This document shows, in pieces, positions 9,076-17,870 of a DNA stretch of 21,579 bases. Both the position numbers and the translations under genes were made by a program. The stretch's first letter is position 1, and every line of letters starts with the position of its first letter. The DNA is from Clostridiales bacterium. Its GTDB lineage: Bacteria; Bacillota; Clostridia; Peptostreptococcales; JAAYPU01. Under the pieces are notes generated by a model. The model was not told the origin of the DNA. It did not search any database and saw only the letters and a program-made list of their open reading frames with translations. The stretch covers positions 1 to 21,579 of the forward strand of contig JAAYPU010000247.1 of the NCBI GenBank assembly GCA_012519645.1. Direction: 5' to 3'.

Positions 9076-12000
9076 ATGATACCTTCAGTGCTTGCTAGAC
9101 AATTGCAGGAAGGGTTATGCGATTACATAGAAACTACATTTCCAATGTCAAACCAGCCATTTAAGGGTTCATTATCTAAGATATTAAGTACGAAAAACTC
9201 AGTGTTTCGTGAGCCCTATATATCGGTACGTTTACCGTTCAGAGTTGCTGATGAGGACACTGTAAAATTTGATGCGATTCATCCTAAATATAAACCGTAC
9301 CTACACCAACAAAAGGCTTACGAAAGGTTAACAGGTGAAGATGCTCGTTCCACTTTGATTGCAACAGGTACAGGCAGTGGTAAAACAGAGTGTTTTCTCT
9401 ATCCAATACTTGAGTATTGTTATCATCATCGTGGCGAACCTGGAATTAAGGCACTTATTATCTATCCGATGAATGCGCTTGCTTCCGATCAGGCAAAGCG
9501 TATTGCGGAGCTCATATATGAAAGTCCTGAACTGCGGGGAAATGTTACAGCAGGAATGTATGTAGGAGGATATGAAGCAAATGCTTCCCGCATGATGACA
9601 AAGGATCGTATTATTACTGACCATGAAACAATGTTGTCAAATCCTCCGGATATCCTGCTGACAAATTATAAGATGCTGGATTATTTGCTGGTGCGGCCTA
9701 AAGATGCTATGCTGTGGGCATCTAATAATCCCGATAGCCTGAAATATATAGTAGTAGATGAACTTCATACTTTTGATGGCGCACAGGGTACGGACTTGGC
9801 TTGTCTATTAAGACGCCTAAAGGCGCGCCTAGATACTCCGCAAGGTTATCTGTGCTGTGTAGGTACTTCTGCAACAATGGGAACAAAAGAAAGTGCTCAG
9901 TACATTAAAGAATATGCCAGCAGTGTATTTGATGAGGTTTTTGATGAAGATTCAGTTATTACCGAAGACAGACTGACTGCTTCAGAATTCTTTGCAGGTC
10001 ATGAAATAGAGGATTTTACTTGCCTTACACAGGAGCAATGTCAAAAGCTTCAGTTCCTTGTTAATGAAGGGGAACTGGCAGATTACTTGACATGTGCAGC
10101 TGAAAGCTGGTTTGATGACAGTTTTGATACAACAGATATTATGTCAGATAAAACAAGGCTGAGAATTGGTAAGCAGCTGATGAAGCACAGTTTTATGCAG
10201 CATATGCTTGAAATTATGGAGGGAAACTACGTTCAGGAAGAATATATCTGTGAGAAATTAAGAGATAAATTCCCTGATATATCTAAATTAACCCATCCTT
10301 CACTTGTATTTGATGCATTATTTGCCTTGATCTCCCATGCAAGAATAGGAACAGAAGGTCATTTACGCCCATTTTTAAATGTTCGGGTGCAGTTTTGGAT
10401 GAGAGAACTGCGCAGGCTGCTTGCCAAAGTCAGCGAAGATAACATTGAATACGCCCTTGAAGCAGACTTGAATGAAAATCAGGCAAAGCATTATCTACCT
10501 GTAGTAAATTGTCGTAATTGCGGGGAAACAGGCTGGGCAGGCATACTTAATGAAAGATACAATATGACTATGGTCAATTTGGAAACCTTCTATAATTTGT
10601 ACTTCAGTCAAGATACTAAAATAATAACGGTATATCCCTATGACGGAAAAACCGTACCGCCTGAAATGAATCCTGCCCGTCTGTGTACAGACTGCTTGCA
10701 ACTTGATTTAGGTGAAGGAGCAACGACTTGTTCCTCGTGTGGTAAAAAAAGTGTTCCTGTTGTCTTTCCAAGAAATAACATTATAGGAACTGGAGAATAT
10801 AAACAATATATATGTCCATTCTGTGAAAGCAAACATGGATTGTCTCTGATGGGATTAAGAAGTGCCACGGCAATCAGCGCTGAAGTGTCACAGCTATATT
10901 CATCTAAATTTAATGATGATAAGAAGCTGCTTGCATTTTCTGATAATGTTCAGGATGCGGCACACAGAGCAGGCTTTTTCAATTTCCGTACATGGAGATT
11001 TGGCTTGCGTGGTGCAATACAGCATTTTGCTCTTGATGAAGGAAAAGATCTGCCCTTAGATAAATTTCAAACAAGTTTTATAGAATATTGGCATAGTAAG
11101 CTGTCCGATGAAAAATTTGCAAGTTTTTTTATTGCGCCTAATATGACATGGATGCGTGCTTATGAAAAAATGATATCGGAAGGTGCCCTAGAGCATAGCG
11201 ATGAAGCAAGACGCCTGATGGAAGGTATAGAGAACCGAGTTAAATATGAGATTATGCTGGAGTTCGGCTTAGGCTCTCGAACCGGTAGAACTTTGGAGAA
11301 GTCAGGATGTTCTGTCTTAAGCTTTGACACGGAAAAAGTCAAAGCTATAGCGGATAGGATAAGGAATAGAACTATTAATGAACTAGGAGCACTCACAAAA
11401 AGTCAACCAGAGATATTTGAGCATATGGTCATTGGTTTTTTACATATCATGCGTTTAAATGGTGCTTTTAATGATTCGGTTTATAATATCTTTACATATA
11501 ACAATGGAAGAACTTATCTACTCTCGAACGACAGAACAAAATGGATGCCAGGAATCCAGAGTGGCCGGAATATACCGCGCTTTATTTATAAGACTTTAGT
11601 GGGAGCAAAACGAAATTGGAGCTTCGACGCTCTTACTGGACATTCTAAATATATCAATTGGATTGATGCTTGTATTGATGAGTTTCCTATAGGACAAGAT
11701 GTACCCAAACTCCTTGCGAACATCATTTTAGATGAACTCGTCAAGTCTGGTATAGTTGTTGCCATGCCTTCACCGCCAACTTACGTTGCTTATGCTATTA
11801 ATAAGTCTGCTGTAAAAGTAGCCACGGATGTAAAGCAGTTTGTTTGTGATGAGTGTTGTACAGGGATTTCGACTTCTGAAGGTAACAGTAATCTGTGGGA
11901 TGGTGCACCCTGTATTCGCAGAAATTGCTCAGGACACGTTTATGAAAATAAAGAACAAGAGCTTAACTATTATGGCAAGTTATACAGTAAAGGTGATCTG

Positions 12001-15000
12001 GTTCGTGTTATTGCACAAGAGCATACCGGTCTATTGGAACGGGATGATCGAGAAAAACTGGAACGCATGTTTAAGAGAAGCGAGAAAGAACAGAAACCAT
12101 GGTATACAAACCTATTATCATGCACACCAACTTTGGAACTGGGTATTGATATCGGCGATCTTTCTACTATAGTGCTATGCAATATGCCTCCTGCTCAAGC
12201 TCAATTTCTGCAAAGAACAGGACGTGCTGGTCGTAAAGATGGTAATTCTTTATCAATAACCGTGGCAAATGCCAGACCCCATGACCTCTATTTTTATGCT
12301 GAACCATTAGAAATGATTCAAGGAACAGTTGAACCGCCAAAAATCTTTCTACGCGCTTCTGCTGTTTTAGAAAGGCAATTTGTCGCTTTTTGTATGGACA
12401 GTTGGATAAAAAATGGTGTGCCTGAGAAGGCTATCCCAAATAATGTAAGTGTATGCCTGAACAAACTTACACAACGTCCTAAGGATATTTATCCTTTTAA
12501 TTTCTTACTTTTTGTACAAAGTAATCTATCCAGCCTTCTAAAAAGATTTATACAAATGTTTGCCCATTCAGATTATGGATTGGATGAAGAAACTATTAAA
12601 GAGCTTGGAGTGTTTGCAAAGGGCAACGGGCTTGATGACAGCCCTATGCATCTAAAGATTTTGGAGGCTTTTGAGTCATTGAAAGCCCAAAGGGATGCGC
12701 TGCATGGTAATATCAAGCAGATTAAGAATTTAATTGAAATTATCGAAAATAAGCCGAAAGATTCTTCTAATGATGAAGAAATTAAGGATTTAAAAAGTGA
12801 ACTGTATGCTCTTAGTAATGTTGTCAAAAATATTAACAGGAAAAATGTTTTTAACTTTATGGCTGATGAGGGTCTGCTGCCAAACTATGCTTTCCCGGAA
12901 GCAGGAATAATACTTAAAGCGGTTCTTTTTCGCAAGATAGAACCTTCGGATGCTGAAAACGATGCTAGAAAACGCAAATACGAAAAGATAGTTTTTGAGT
13001 ACAGCAGAAGTGCCTCGACTGCTATTAGTGAATTTGCACCGACTAATAATTTTTATGTAGATGGAAAAAAGCTGCAAATCAACCAGATAGATATGACAAC
13101 AGCACAAAGAGCAAAATGGAGACTATGTCCAAATTGTTCACATGCTGAGGAAAATACTCATCTTACTAATACAGCGGCATGCCCCAGATGCGGCAGCCCC
13201 GCATGGGCAGATGCTGGACAGGTTAGAACTATGCTGAAGGCAAGAATGGTGTATTCCAATATGCCTTATGACAAAGCACAAATTGGCGATGAAAGCGATG
13301 ATCGAAGTATTGTATTCTATTGTAAGCAGTTGCTGGTGGATGTTGATGAAGATAATGATATATATAAAGCATATCAAATGGATAATGATGAATTTCCCTT
13401 TGGTTATGAATTTGTTAAAAAAGCAACCTTGCGAGAAATCAACTTTGGTGAGAGGGATATTCAGGGCGAGTGGCTTACTGTTGCAGGTGTAGAAGATGTT
13501 CGGAAAGGTTTTAAAATCTGTAAGTTCTGCGGACGAATTCAGCCTAAGAATGGATACCCAAATCACTCTTATGCCTGCCGTGCTAAGAATCTGCAGCCGG
13601 GAGACAACGAGCCTTTTGAAGAATATCTGTTCCTATATAGGGAATTTACAACAGAGGCTTTGAGAATCCTTGTTCCAGCCACAACCATGGATTTTTCAAA
13701 GACGAGACAAGAATCCTTTATAGCAGCATTCATGCTTGGGATGAAGGAGTATTTTGGAAATGTCGATCATCTGCGGGCTGCGTTAATTGAAGTACCTGTT
13801 CAAGATTCAGGATATCGTAAGCAATATCTTGTTATATTTGATTCTGTTCCAGGGGGAACGGGATATCTGAAACAATTGATGCGGCATGAGAGTGCACTGA
13901 TTGAAATCTTTGTAAAAGCCCTTGCTGTACTTGAAAACTGTAACTGCAAAGATGATCCTCAGAAGGATGGCTGTTATCGCTGCTTGTATGCTTACCGTCA
14001 AAGTCACAATATCGGAGAGATATCAAGGAAAACTGCTATTCGTTTACTGCGTCAAATACTTAGCGGAAAAGACAACATAGAGCAAATCGAAAGGCTGGAC
14101 AAAGTAATTGTAAATCCTCTCTTTGAAAGTGAGCTTGAGCGCTTGTTTGTCCAAGCACTTGAGTTAATGAGAAATGAAAATAGAACTGTTTATATTGAAA
14201 AAGCTCTTGTTAATATGAAGGAAGGATATTACCTTAAGGTAGGAGAATGTGCTTGGGAAATTGAACCTCAGGTTCTATTAGATGAACGATATGGTGTTTA
14301 TGTAAAATCCCGCGCAGATTTTGTTTTATGGCCCAGAAGGAAAACTGAAGGGCAGAGACCGGTTGCTATTTTTACCGATGGGTTCTTACACCATAAGGAT
14401 AAGTGTGCAGATGACACTTTAAAAAGAGAAGCAATTAGACGGAGCAATCATTTTCGTGTGTGGACCTTAAGCTGGAAGGATGTAGAAAGTATTTTTAAAA
14501 TCAAAGGTGATTATGCAACGCAAACCTTAGAACCACACAATATGCCGTACGGTTCAATAATTTATAAACCTACAATCGAAAATGGAGGGGCAGAAGTACT
14601 CCAACTTGGTAAAACAACACCGTTTGAATTACTAATGCAATATTTGGAGAGACCAAACGCTGAGCACATTTTTAAGGTTCATGCGAAAGCCATATCTTTG
14701 TCCTTGTTGAATCCAGGCAAAGCAGCTAATAGGATTGCATTTGATGATTGGTACGAAGAAATCAAAAAAATATTAGACGAATTTCAGATACTGAAATCTG
14801 ACTTTACGTTTAATGGTTGTTTTTTTGGAACCTGGAGTCCAAGAGAATCTGATGTTTATCTAAAGATTTATTCTGGAATTAAGATCCCAGAGTTGAAAGA
14901 GAAAATAGATGCAGATCTACCAATAGTATGCGCTATATTTAAAGATTCAAGTGAGAACAGAACAGACAAGTATGAAGCAGATTGGAATGGATTTTGGCAG

Positions 15001-15420
15001 TTTTATAATTTGATGCAGTTTTCTGATAACTTCGCAGGTGTAACTAGTGTTGGAATTCAAGAGATGGTATATAGCAGTTTGCCCGTTACAGACAGTTTAA
15101 TTCAATGCACTGGCATATCTATACCATTTGAAACAGATGATTGGTTAGGTATAAAAGAAGAACTATTTGATGATGAAGCAATTGAGCTTGCAGTCAAGCT
15201 GCAATCAATGAATGTAAAAGTCCCTTCGTCTGTTGGATATGAGTTGACAAATCCAAATGGGGTAGTTATTGCTGAATGTGAAATGGCTTGGGAAGAAGAG
15301 AAAGTTGCTGCATTATTGATGGAGCAGATTGAAAACAAAATAGAATTTGAGAATGCAGGTTGGCAGGTATTTACTATAAATGATAATGTGCCATCAAGAA
15401 TCAAAGGGGGAACGAATTAA
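9076..15420 (+). CDS. Giant YprA/DUF1998 helicase (DrmA-DrmB fusion or DruE-like) with Vsr-like segment
   Basis: About 2114 residues, a superfamily 2 helicase far longer than ordinary YprA/MrfA proteins. Walker A is GTGSGKT at 98-104, the DEAH-type box is DELH at 228-231 and SAT at 265-267. Eight cysteines in CxxC pairs (479/482, 537/540, 552/555, 580/583) form an inserted zinc-binding region. The second helicase lobe includes TPTLELGIDIGD near 1016 and QRTGRAGR at 1046-1053. More CxxC pairs follow at 1351/1354, 1369/1372 and 1482/1485. A DUF1998 part carries SVPGGTGYL near 1590 and cysteines 1622, 1624, 1633 and 1636. Residues about 1735-1800 look like a Vsr/PD-(D/E)XK fold. In DISARM the helicase (DrmA) and DUF1998 protein (DrmB) are separate; in Druantia a similarly giant DruE carries both. 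Predicted to unwind or remodel unmodified DNA. Confidence 0.85.
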   Translation: MIPSVLARQLQEGLCDYIETTFPMSNQPFKGSLSKILSTKNSVFREPYISVRLPFRVADEDTVKFDAIHPKYKPYLHQQKAYERLTGEDARSTLIATGTGSGKTECFLYPILEYCYHHRGEPGIKALIIYPMNALASDQAKRIAELIYESPELRGNVTAGMYVGGYEANASRMMTKDRIITDHETMLSNPPDILLTNYKMLDYLLVRPKDAMLWASNNPDSLKYIVVDELHTFDGAQGTDLACLLRRLKARLDTPQGYLCCVGTSATMGTKESAQYIKEYASSVFDEVFDEDSVITEDRLTASEFFAGHEIEDFTCLTQEQCQKLQFLVNEGELADYLTCAAESWFDDSFDTTDIMSDKTRLRIGKQLMKHSFMQHMLEIMEGNYVQEEYICEKLRDKFPDISKLTHPSLVFDALFALISHARIGTEGHLRPFLNVRVQFWMRELRRLLAKVSEDNIEYALEADLNENQAKHYLPVVNCRNCGETGWAGILNERYNMTMVNLETFYNLYFSQDTKIITVYPYDGKTVPPEMNPARLCTDCLQLDLGEGATTCSSCGKKSVPVVFPRNNIIGTGEYKQYICPFCESKHGLSLMGLRSATAISAEVSQLYSSKFNDDKKLLAFSDNVQDAAHRAGFFNFRTWRFGLRGAIQHFALDEGKDLPLDKFQTSFIEYWHSKLSDEKFASFFIAPNMTWMRAYEKMISEGALEHSDEARRLMEGIENRVKYEIMLEFGLGSRTGRTLEKSGCSVLSFDTEKVKAIADRIRNRTINELGALTKSQPEIFEHMVIGFLHIMRLNGAFNDSVYNIFTYNNGRTYLLSNDRTKWMPGIQSGRNIPRFIYKTLVGAKRNWSFDALTGHSKYINWIDACIDEFPIGQDVPKLLANIILDELVKSGIVVAMPSPPTYVAYAINKSAVKVATDVKQFVCDECCTGISTSEGNSNLWDGAPCIRRNCSGHVYENKEQELNYYGKLYSKGDLVRVIAQEHTGLLERDDREKLERMFKRSEKEQKPWYTNLLSCTPTLELGIDIGDLSTIVLCNMPPAQAQFLQRTGRAGRKDGNSLSITVANARPHDLYFYAEPLEMIQGTVEPPKIFLRASAVLERQFVAFCMDSWIKNGVPEKAIPNNVSVCLNKLTQRPKDIYPFNFLLFVQSNLSSLLKRFIQMFAHSDYGLDEETIKELGVFAKGNGLDDSPMHLKILEAFESLKAQRDALHGNIKQIKNLIEIIENKPKDSSNDEEIKDLKSELYALSNVVKNINRKNVFNFMADEGLLPNYAFPEAGIILKAVLFRKIEPSDAENDARKRKYEKIVFEYSRSASTAISEFAPTNNFYVDGKKLQINQIDMTTAQRAKWRLCPNCSHAEENTHLTNTAACPRCGSPAWADAGQVRTMLKARMVYSNMPYDKAQIGDESDDRSIVFYCKQLLVDVDEDNDIYKAYQMDNDEFPFGYEFVKKATLREINFGERDIQGEWLTVAGVEDVRKGFKICKFCGRIQPKNGYPNHSYACRAKNLQPGDNEPFEEYLFLYREFTTEALRILVPATTMDFSKTRQESFIAAFMLGMKEYFGNVDHLRAALIEVPVQDSGYRKQYLVIFDSVPGGTGYLKQLMRHESALIEIFVKALAVLENCNCKDDPQKDGCYRCLYAYRQSHNIGEISRKTAIRLLRQILSGKDNIEQIERLDKVIVNPLFESELERLFVQALELMRNENRTVYIEKALVNMKEGYYLKVGECAWEIEPQVLLDERYGVYVKSRADFVLWPRRKTEGQRPVAIFTDGFLHHKDKCADDTLKREAIRRSNHFRVWTLSWKDVESIFKIKGDYATQTLEPHNMPYGSIIYKPTIENGGAEVLQLGKTTPFELLMQYLERPNAEHIFKVHAKAISLSLLNPGKAANRIAFDDWYEEIKKILDEFQILKSDFTFNGCFFGTWSPRESDVYLKIYSGIKIPELKEKIDADLPIVCAIFKDSSENRTDKYEADWNGFWQFYNLMQFSDNFAGVTSVGIQEMVYSSLPVTDSLIQCTGISIPFETDDWLGIKEELFDDEAIELAVKLQSMNVKVPSSVGYELTNPNGVVIAECEMAWEEEKVAALLMEQIENKIEFENAGWQVFTINDNVPSRIKGGTN

Positions 15421-15421
15421 A

Positions 15422-17515
15422 ATGGGGAAAGCGGTTGTAGCAATTTCATCCGAATTTTTAGATGCATTTGCCGCATTGCCAAGACAAATACAGGGTAAGG
15501 TAACTGAATTCATTAATAAATTTCGCAATAATCCTAGCTCTCCGGGGATAAATTATGAAAAGATAAATAATGCAAAAGACAAAAAAATTTGTTCTGTTCG
15601 TATAGATGACACATATCGCGGTATTGTGGTTCGTCAGGAAGAATCTGGTGTATATATACTCTTGTGGGTGGATCATCATGATGATGCATATGCATGGGCT
15701 CAAAGAAAGAAGTGTATTATCAATCCAGCAACTGGTAATGTTCAGGTTTTTGATGTAATTTTGGAATTACCTGAAACGACGGAAGAGCAAAGTAAAATAT
15801 TTAGTGGAATTACTGATGAAGAGTTAATTTCATTGGGGATTCCGGAAGAACAAATACCTCTAGTACGAACAATAGTATTCGAAGAAATGCTATATTCTTT
15901 GAAAGAATCATTTCCTGAAGATGCATATGAAGCATTAGAATGGCTTGCAAATGGTTTTTCTGTAGAGGAAGTTTCTCAATTGTTTGAATCTGATGAGGAT
16001 GATGGAGCAGTTAAGGGCGACAATCTCGCTACAGCTTTGGATAATGCAAGGAGTCAAAAAAGTTTTGTTATTATTGAAGGTGAGGATGAACTTCGCCGAA
16101 TTATGGCAGAACCATTGGAAAAATGGAGAGTATTTTTGCATCCATCACAAAAGAAAATCGTGAAAAAAGATTTTAACGGGCCTGCTCGAGTGCTGGGAGG
16201 TGCAGGTACAGGGAAAACTGTTGTAGCAATGCATCGTGCAAAATATCTTGCGTCTAAATTGGAAGGTAATAAAAGAGTTTTATTTACAACATATACAACC
16301 AATCTTGCAGGGGATATTAAAGAGAACCTCAAAAAAATTTGCACAGTAGATGAACTGCGCCGTATAGAGGTGATCAATCTTGATGCATGGGTTATGCAGT
16401 TTATGAGAGAGCAAGGATTTTCCTATTCGATCGCTTATAATAATCAACTGGAAGAAATATGGGAAAACGCTATAGCCCTTGCTGGCGATACTACTGGTTT
16501 TACTGCGAAATTTTACTTAGAAGAATGGTTGAAGGTTATCTCCCCCCAGGAAGCATACACAAAAGAATCTTATATGAAGGCTTCTCGCATTGGCAGGGGC
16601 ACACGCCTTAACCGAAAAGCGCGAGTTCAGGTATGGAATGTAATTGAAGAGTATCAGGCATTGATGAAAGATAAGCAAATTAGAGATGTTGAAACAGCTA
16701 TGTATGAATGCAGGTTACTTATTGAAAAAAATCCTGATATGCTGCTATATTCAGCAGTTATTGTAGATGAAGCTCAAGACCTCAGCACAAATGCATTCCG
16801 ACTTTTACGATCTATTGCAGGAGAACAACATAGGAATGATATGTTTATTGTTGGTGATGCGCATCAAAGGATATATAAAAATAAAGTTGTATTGTCCAGG
16901 TGTGGTATTAATATCCGTGGAAGAAGCAGTTATTTAAGGATTAATTATCGTACTACAGAAGAGATTAGAAAGTATGCATTTGGACTATTAAAGGGTATTC
17001 CTTTTGATGATTTGGACACTGATTATGACAACGGCAAGGTTTGTCAATCGTTAACTCATGGAATAACGCCCATAGTAAAAAACTTTTACTCTGCTACGGA
17101 GGAATTGGATTATATAGTTGATGAAATTAAGAGGGTGCAATCTTCAGGTACTGATTTAAGAAGTATTTGCATTGTAGCGAGAACTCATAGACTGCTAGAT
17201 GATTATATTAAAGGCTTATTAGAAAAAGGAATCAAAACATATGAAATTAAACGAAGCAGGATCGATGATAGGAGCTTTGAAGGCGTTCGTATGGCAACCA
17301 TGCATCGTGTTAAAGGGCTTGAATTTAAACATGTATTTGCAGTTGCTGTGAATAAACGTATTGTACCTCTACATTCTGCAATAAACACAACTGACACTGT
17401 TGCAGAGGAAGAATCTTTAACAGCAGAAAAATGTCTGCTGTATGTAGCACTCACACGTGCACAAAAAACAGCATATATCACAAGTTATGGCCAGCAGTCA
17501 GAAATGATTATCTAA
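15422..17515 (+). CDS. RelE/ParE-like domain fused to UvrD/Rep superfamily 1 helicase
   Basis: A 697-residue protein starting at ATG 15422, one base after the preceding stop, with AGGGGGA about twelve bases upstream; an earlier in-frame ATG at 15380 lacks such a site. Residues 1-97 resemble a RelE/ParE toxin fold: a helical hairpin, then CSVRIDDTYRGIVV with R60 and R66 and a strand ending LLWVDHHDDAYAWA. After a linker containing an acidic stretch (about 190-200), a UvrD-type motor begins: GGAGTGKT at 259-266, VDEAQD at 448-453, VGDAHQRIY near 479, a YRTT motif near 508, MHRVKGLEF near 627 and VALTRA near 674. All core motifs of an ATP-dependent 3'-5' helicase are present. Fused to a motor and with no antitoxin beside it, the RelE-like part is more likely a nucleic-acid or ribosome-docking module than a free toxin. 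It closes the first operon. Confidence 0.85.
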   Translation: MGKAVVAISSEFLDAFAALPRQIQGKVTEFINKFRNNPSSPGINYEKINNAKDKKICSVRIDDTYRGIVVRQEESGVYILLWVDHHDDAYAWAQRKKCIINPATGNVQVFDVILELPETTEEQSKIFSGITDEELISLGIPEEQIPLVRTIVFEEMLYSLKESFPEDAYEALEWLANGFSVEEVSQLFESDEDDGAVKGDNLATALDNARSQKSFVIIEGEDELRRIMAEPLEKWRVFLHPSQKKIVKKDFNGPARVLGGAGTGKTVVAMHRAKYLASKLEGNKRVLFTTYTTNLAGDIKENLKKICTVDELRRIEVINLDAWVMQFMREQGFSYSIAYNNQLEEIWENAIALAGDTTGFTAKFYLEEWLKVISPQEAYTKESYMKASRIGRGTRLNRKARVQVWNVIEEYQALMKDKQIRDVETAMYECRLLIEKNPDMLLYSAVIVDEAQDLSTNAFRLLRSIAGEQHRNDMFIVGDAHQRIYKNKVVLSRCGINIRGRSSYLRINYRTTEEIRKYAFGLLKGIPFDDLDTDYDNGKVCQSLTHGITPIVKNFYSATEELDYIVDEIKRVQSSGTDLRSICIVARTHRLLDDYIKGLLEKGIKTYEIKRSRIDDRSFEGVRMATMHRVKGLEFKHVFAVAVNKRIVPLHSAINTTDTVAEEESLTAEKCLLYVALTRAQKTAYITSYGQQSEMII

Positions 17516-17870
17516 TTGGACGTTTCTATATTAATACCATGTTTTACAACTGGCTTTCAACATTCTGCTACACAAAAACAGTAGTTAATTTATGGTAACT
17601 TTTCCGTATATCGAGTAAAATTTAGATAAATATCCAAACCGGCCAGTTTCAGAACCCGGGGCACTTTTATACCTGCTGTGTTTTAATGCTTTAATACGGT
17701 TGAAGAGTTTTAGAGGCAAATAATTTAAATATTTCATAAGTCTTTACAACTTATTGATATTATTATTTCAGAAATATACCCGAATCTTGCCGCTAATGTC
17801 TATACTGCGAAGGTAAAAATATGTCCGTCCGCTATTACAGGCGCAGTTAAAGTGGAAGGAGGAAGGCAGA
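17516..17870. other. Gene-free scar between the two operons
   Basis: No intact gene, tRNA or clear terminator is seen. A GC-rich patch at 17636-17664 (AAACCGGCCAGTTTC then CCCGGGGCAC) recalls ends of IS21-family elements. One + frame open from about 17736 reads into VKICPSAITGAVKV at 17813-17854, which recalls the first residues of EPSP synthase (AroA). Both identifications rest on memory of short motifs. A very weak promoter-like pair starts with TTGAAG at 17700. The strong GGAGG site at 17858-17862 belongs to the next gene. Confidence 0.5.

Noticed and set aside
13138..13566. 142-codon open frame on the - strand
   Set aside because: It lies wholly within the giant helicase zinc-binding region, has no ribosome site or recognisable domain, and is best explained as an antisense shadow.
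481..17515. BREX system
   Set aside because: The methylase is PglX-like, but no PglZ alkaline phosphatase, BrxC ATPase or BrxL/Lon-like gene is present.
481..17515. Canonical complete class 1 DISARM
   Set aside because: DrmA and DrmB are not separate genes and no phospholipase-D DrmC gene is seen; the giant helicase is equally Druantia-like.
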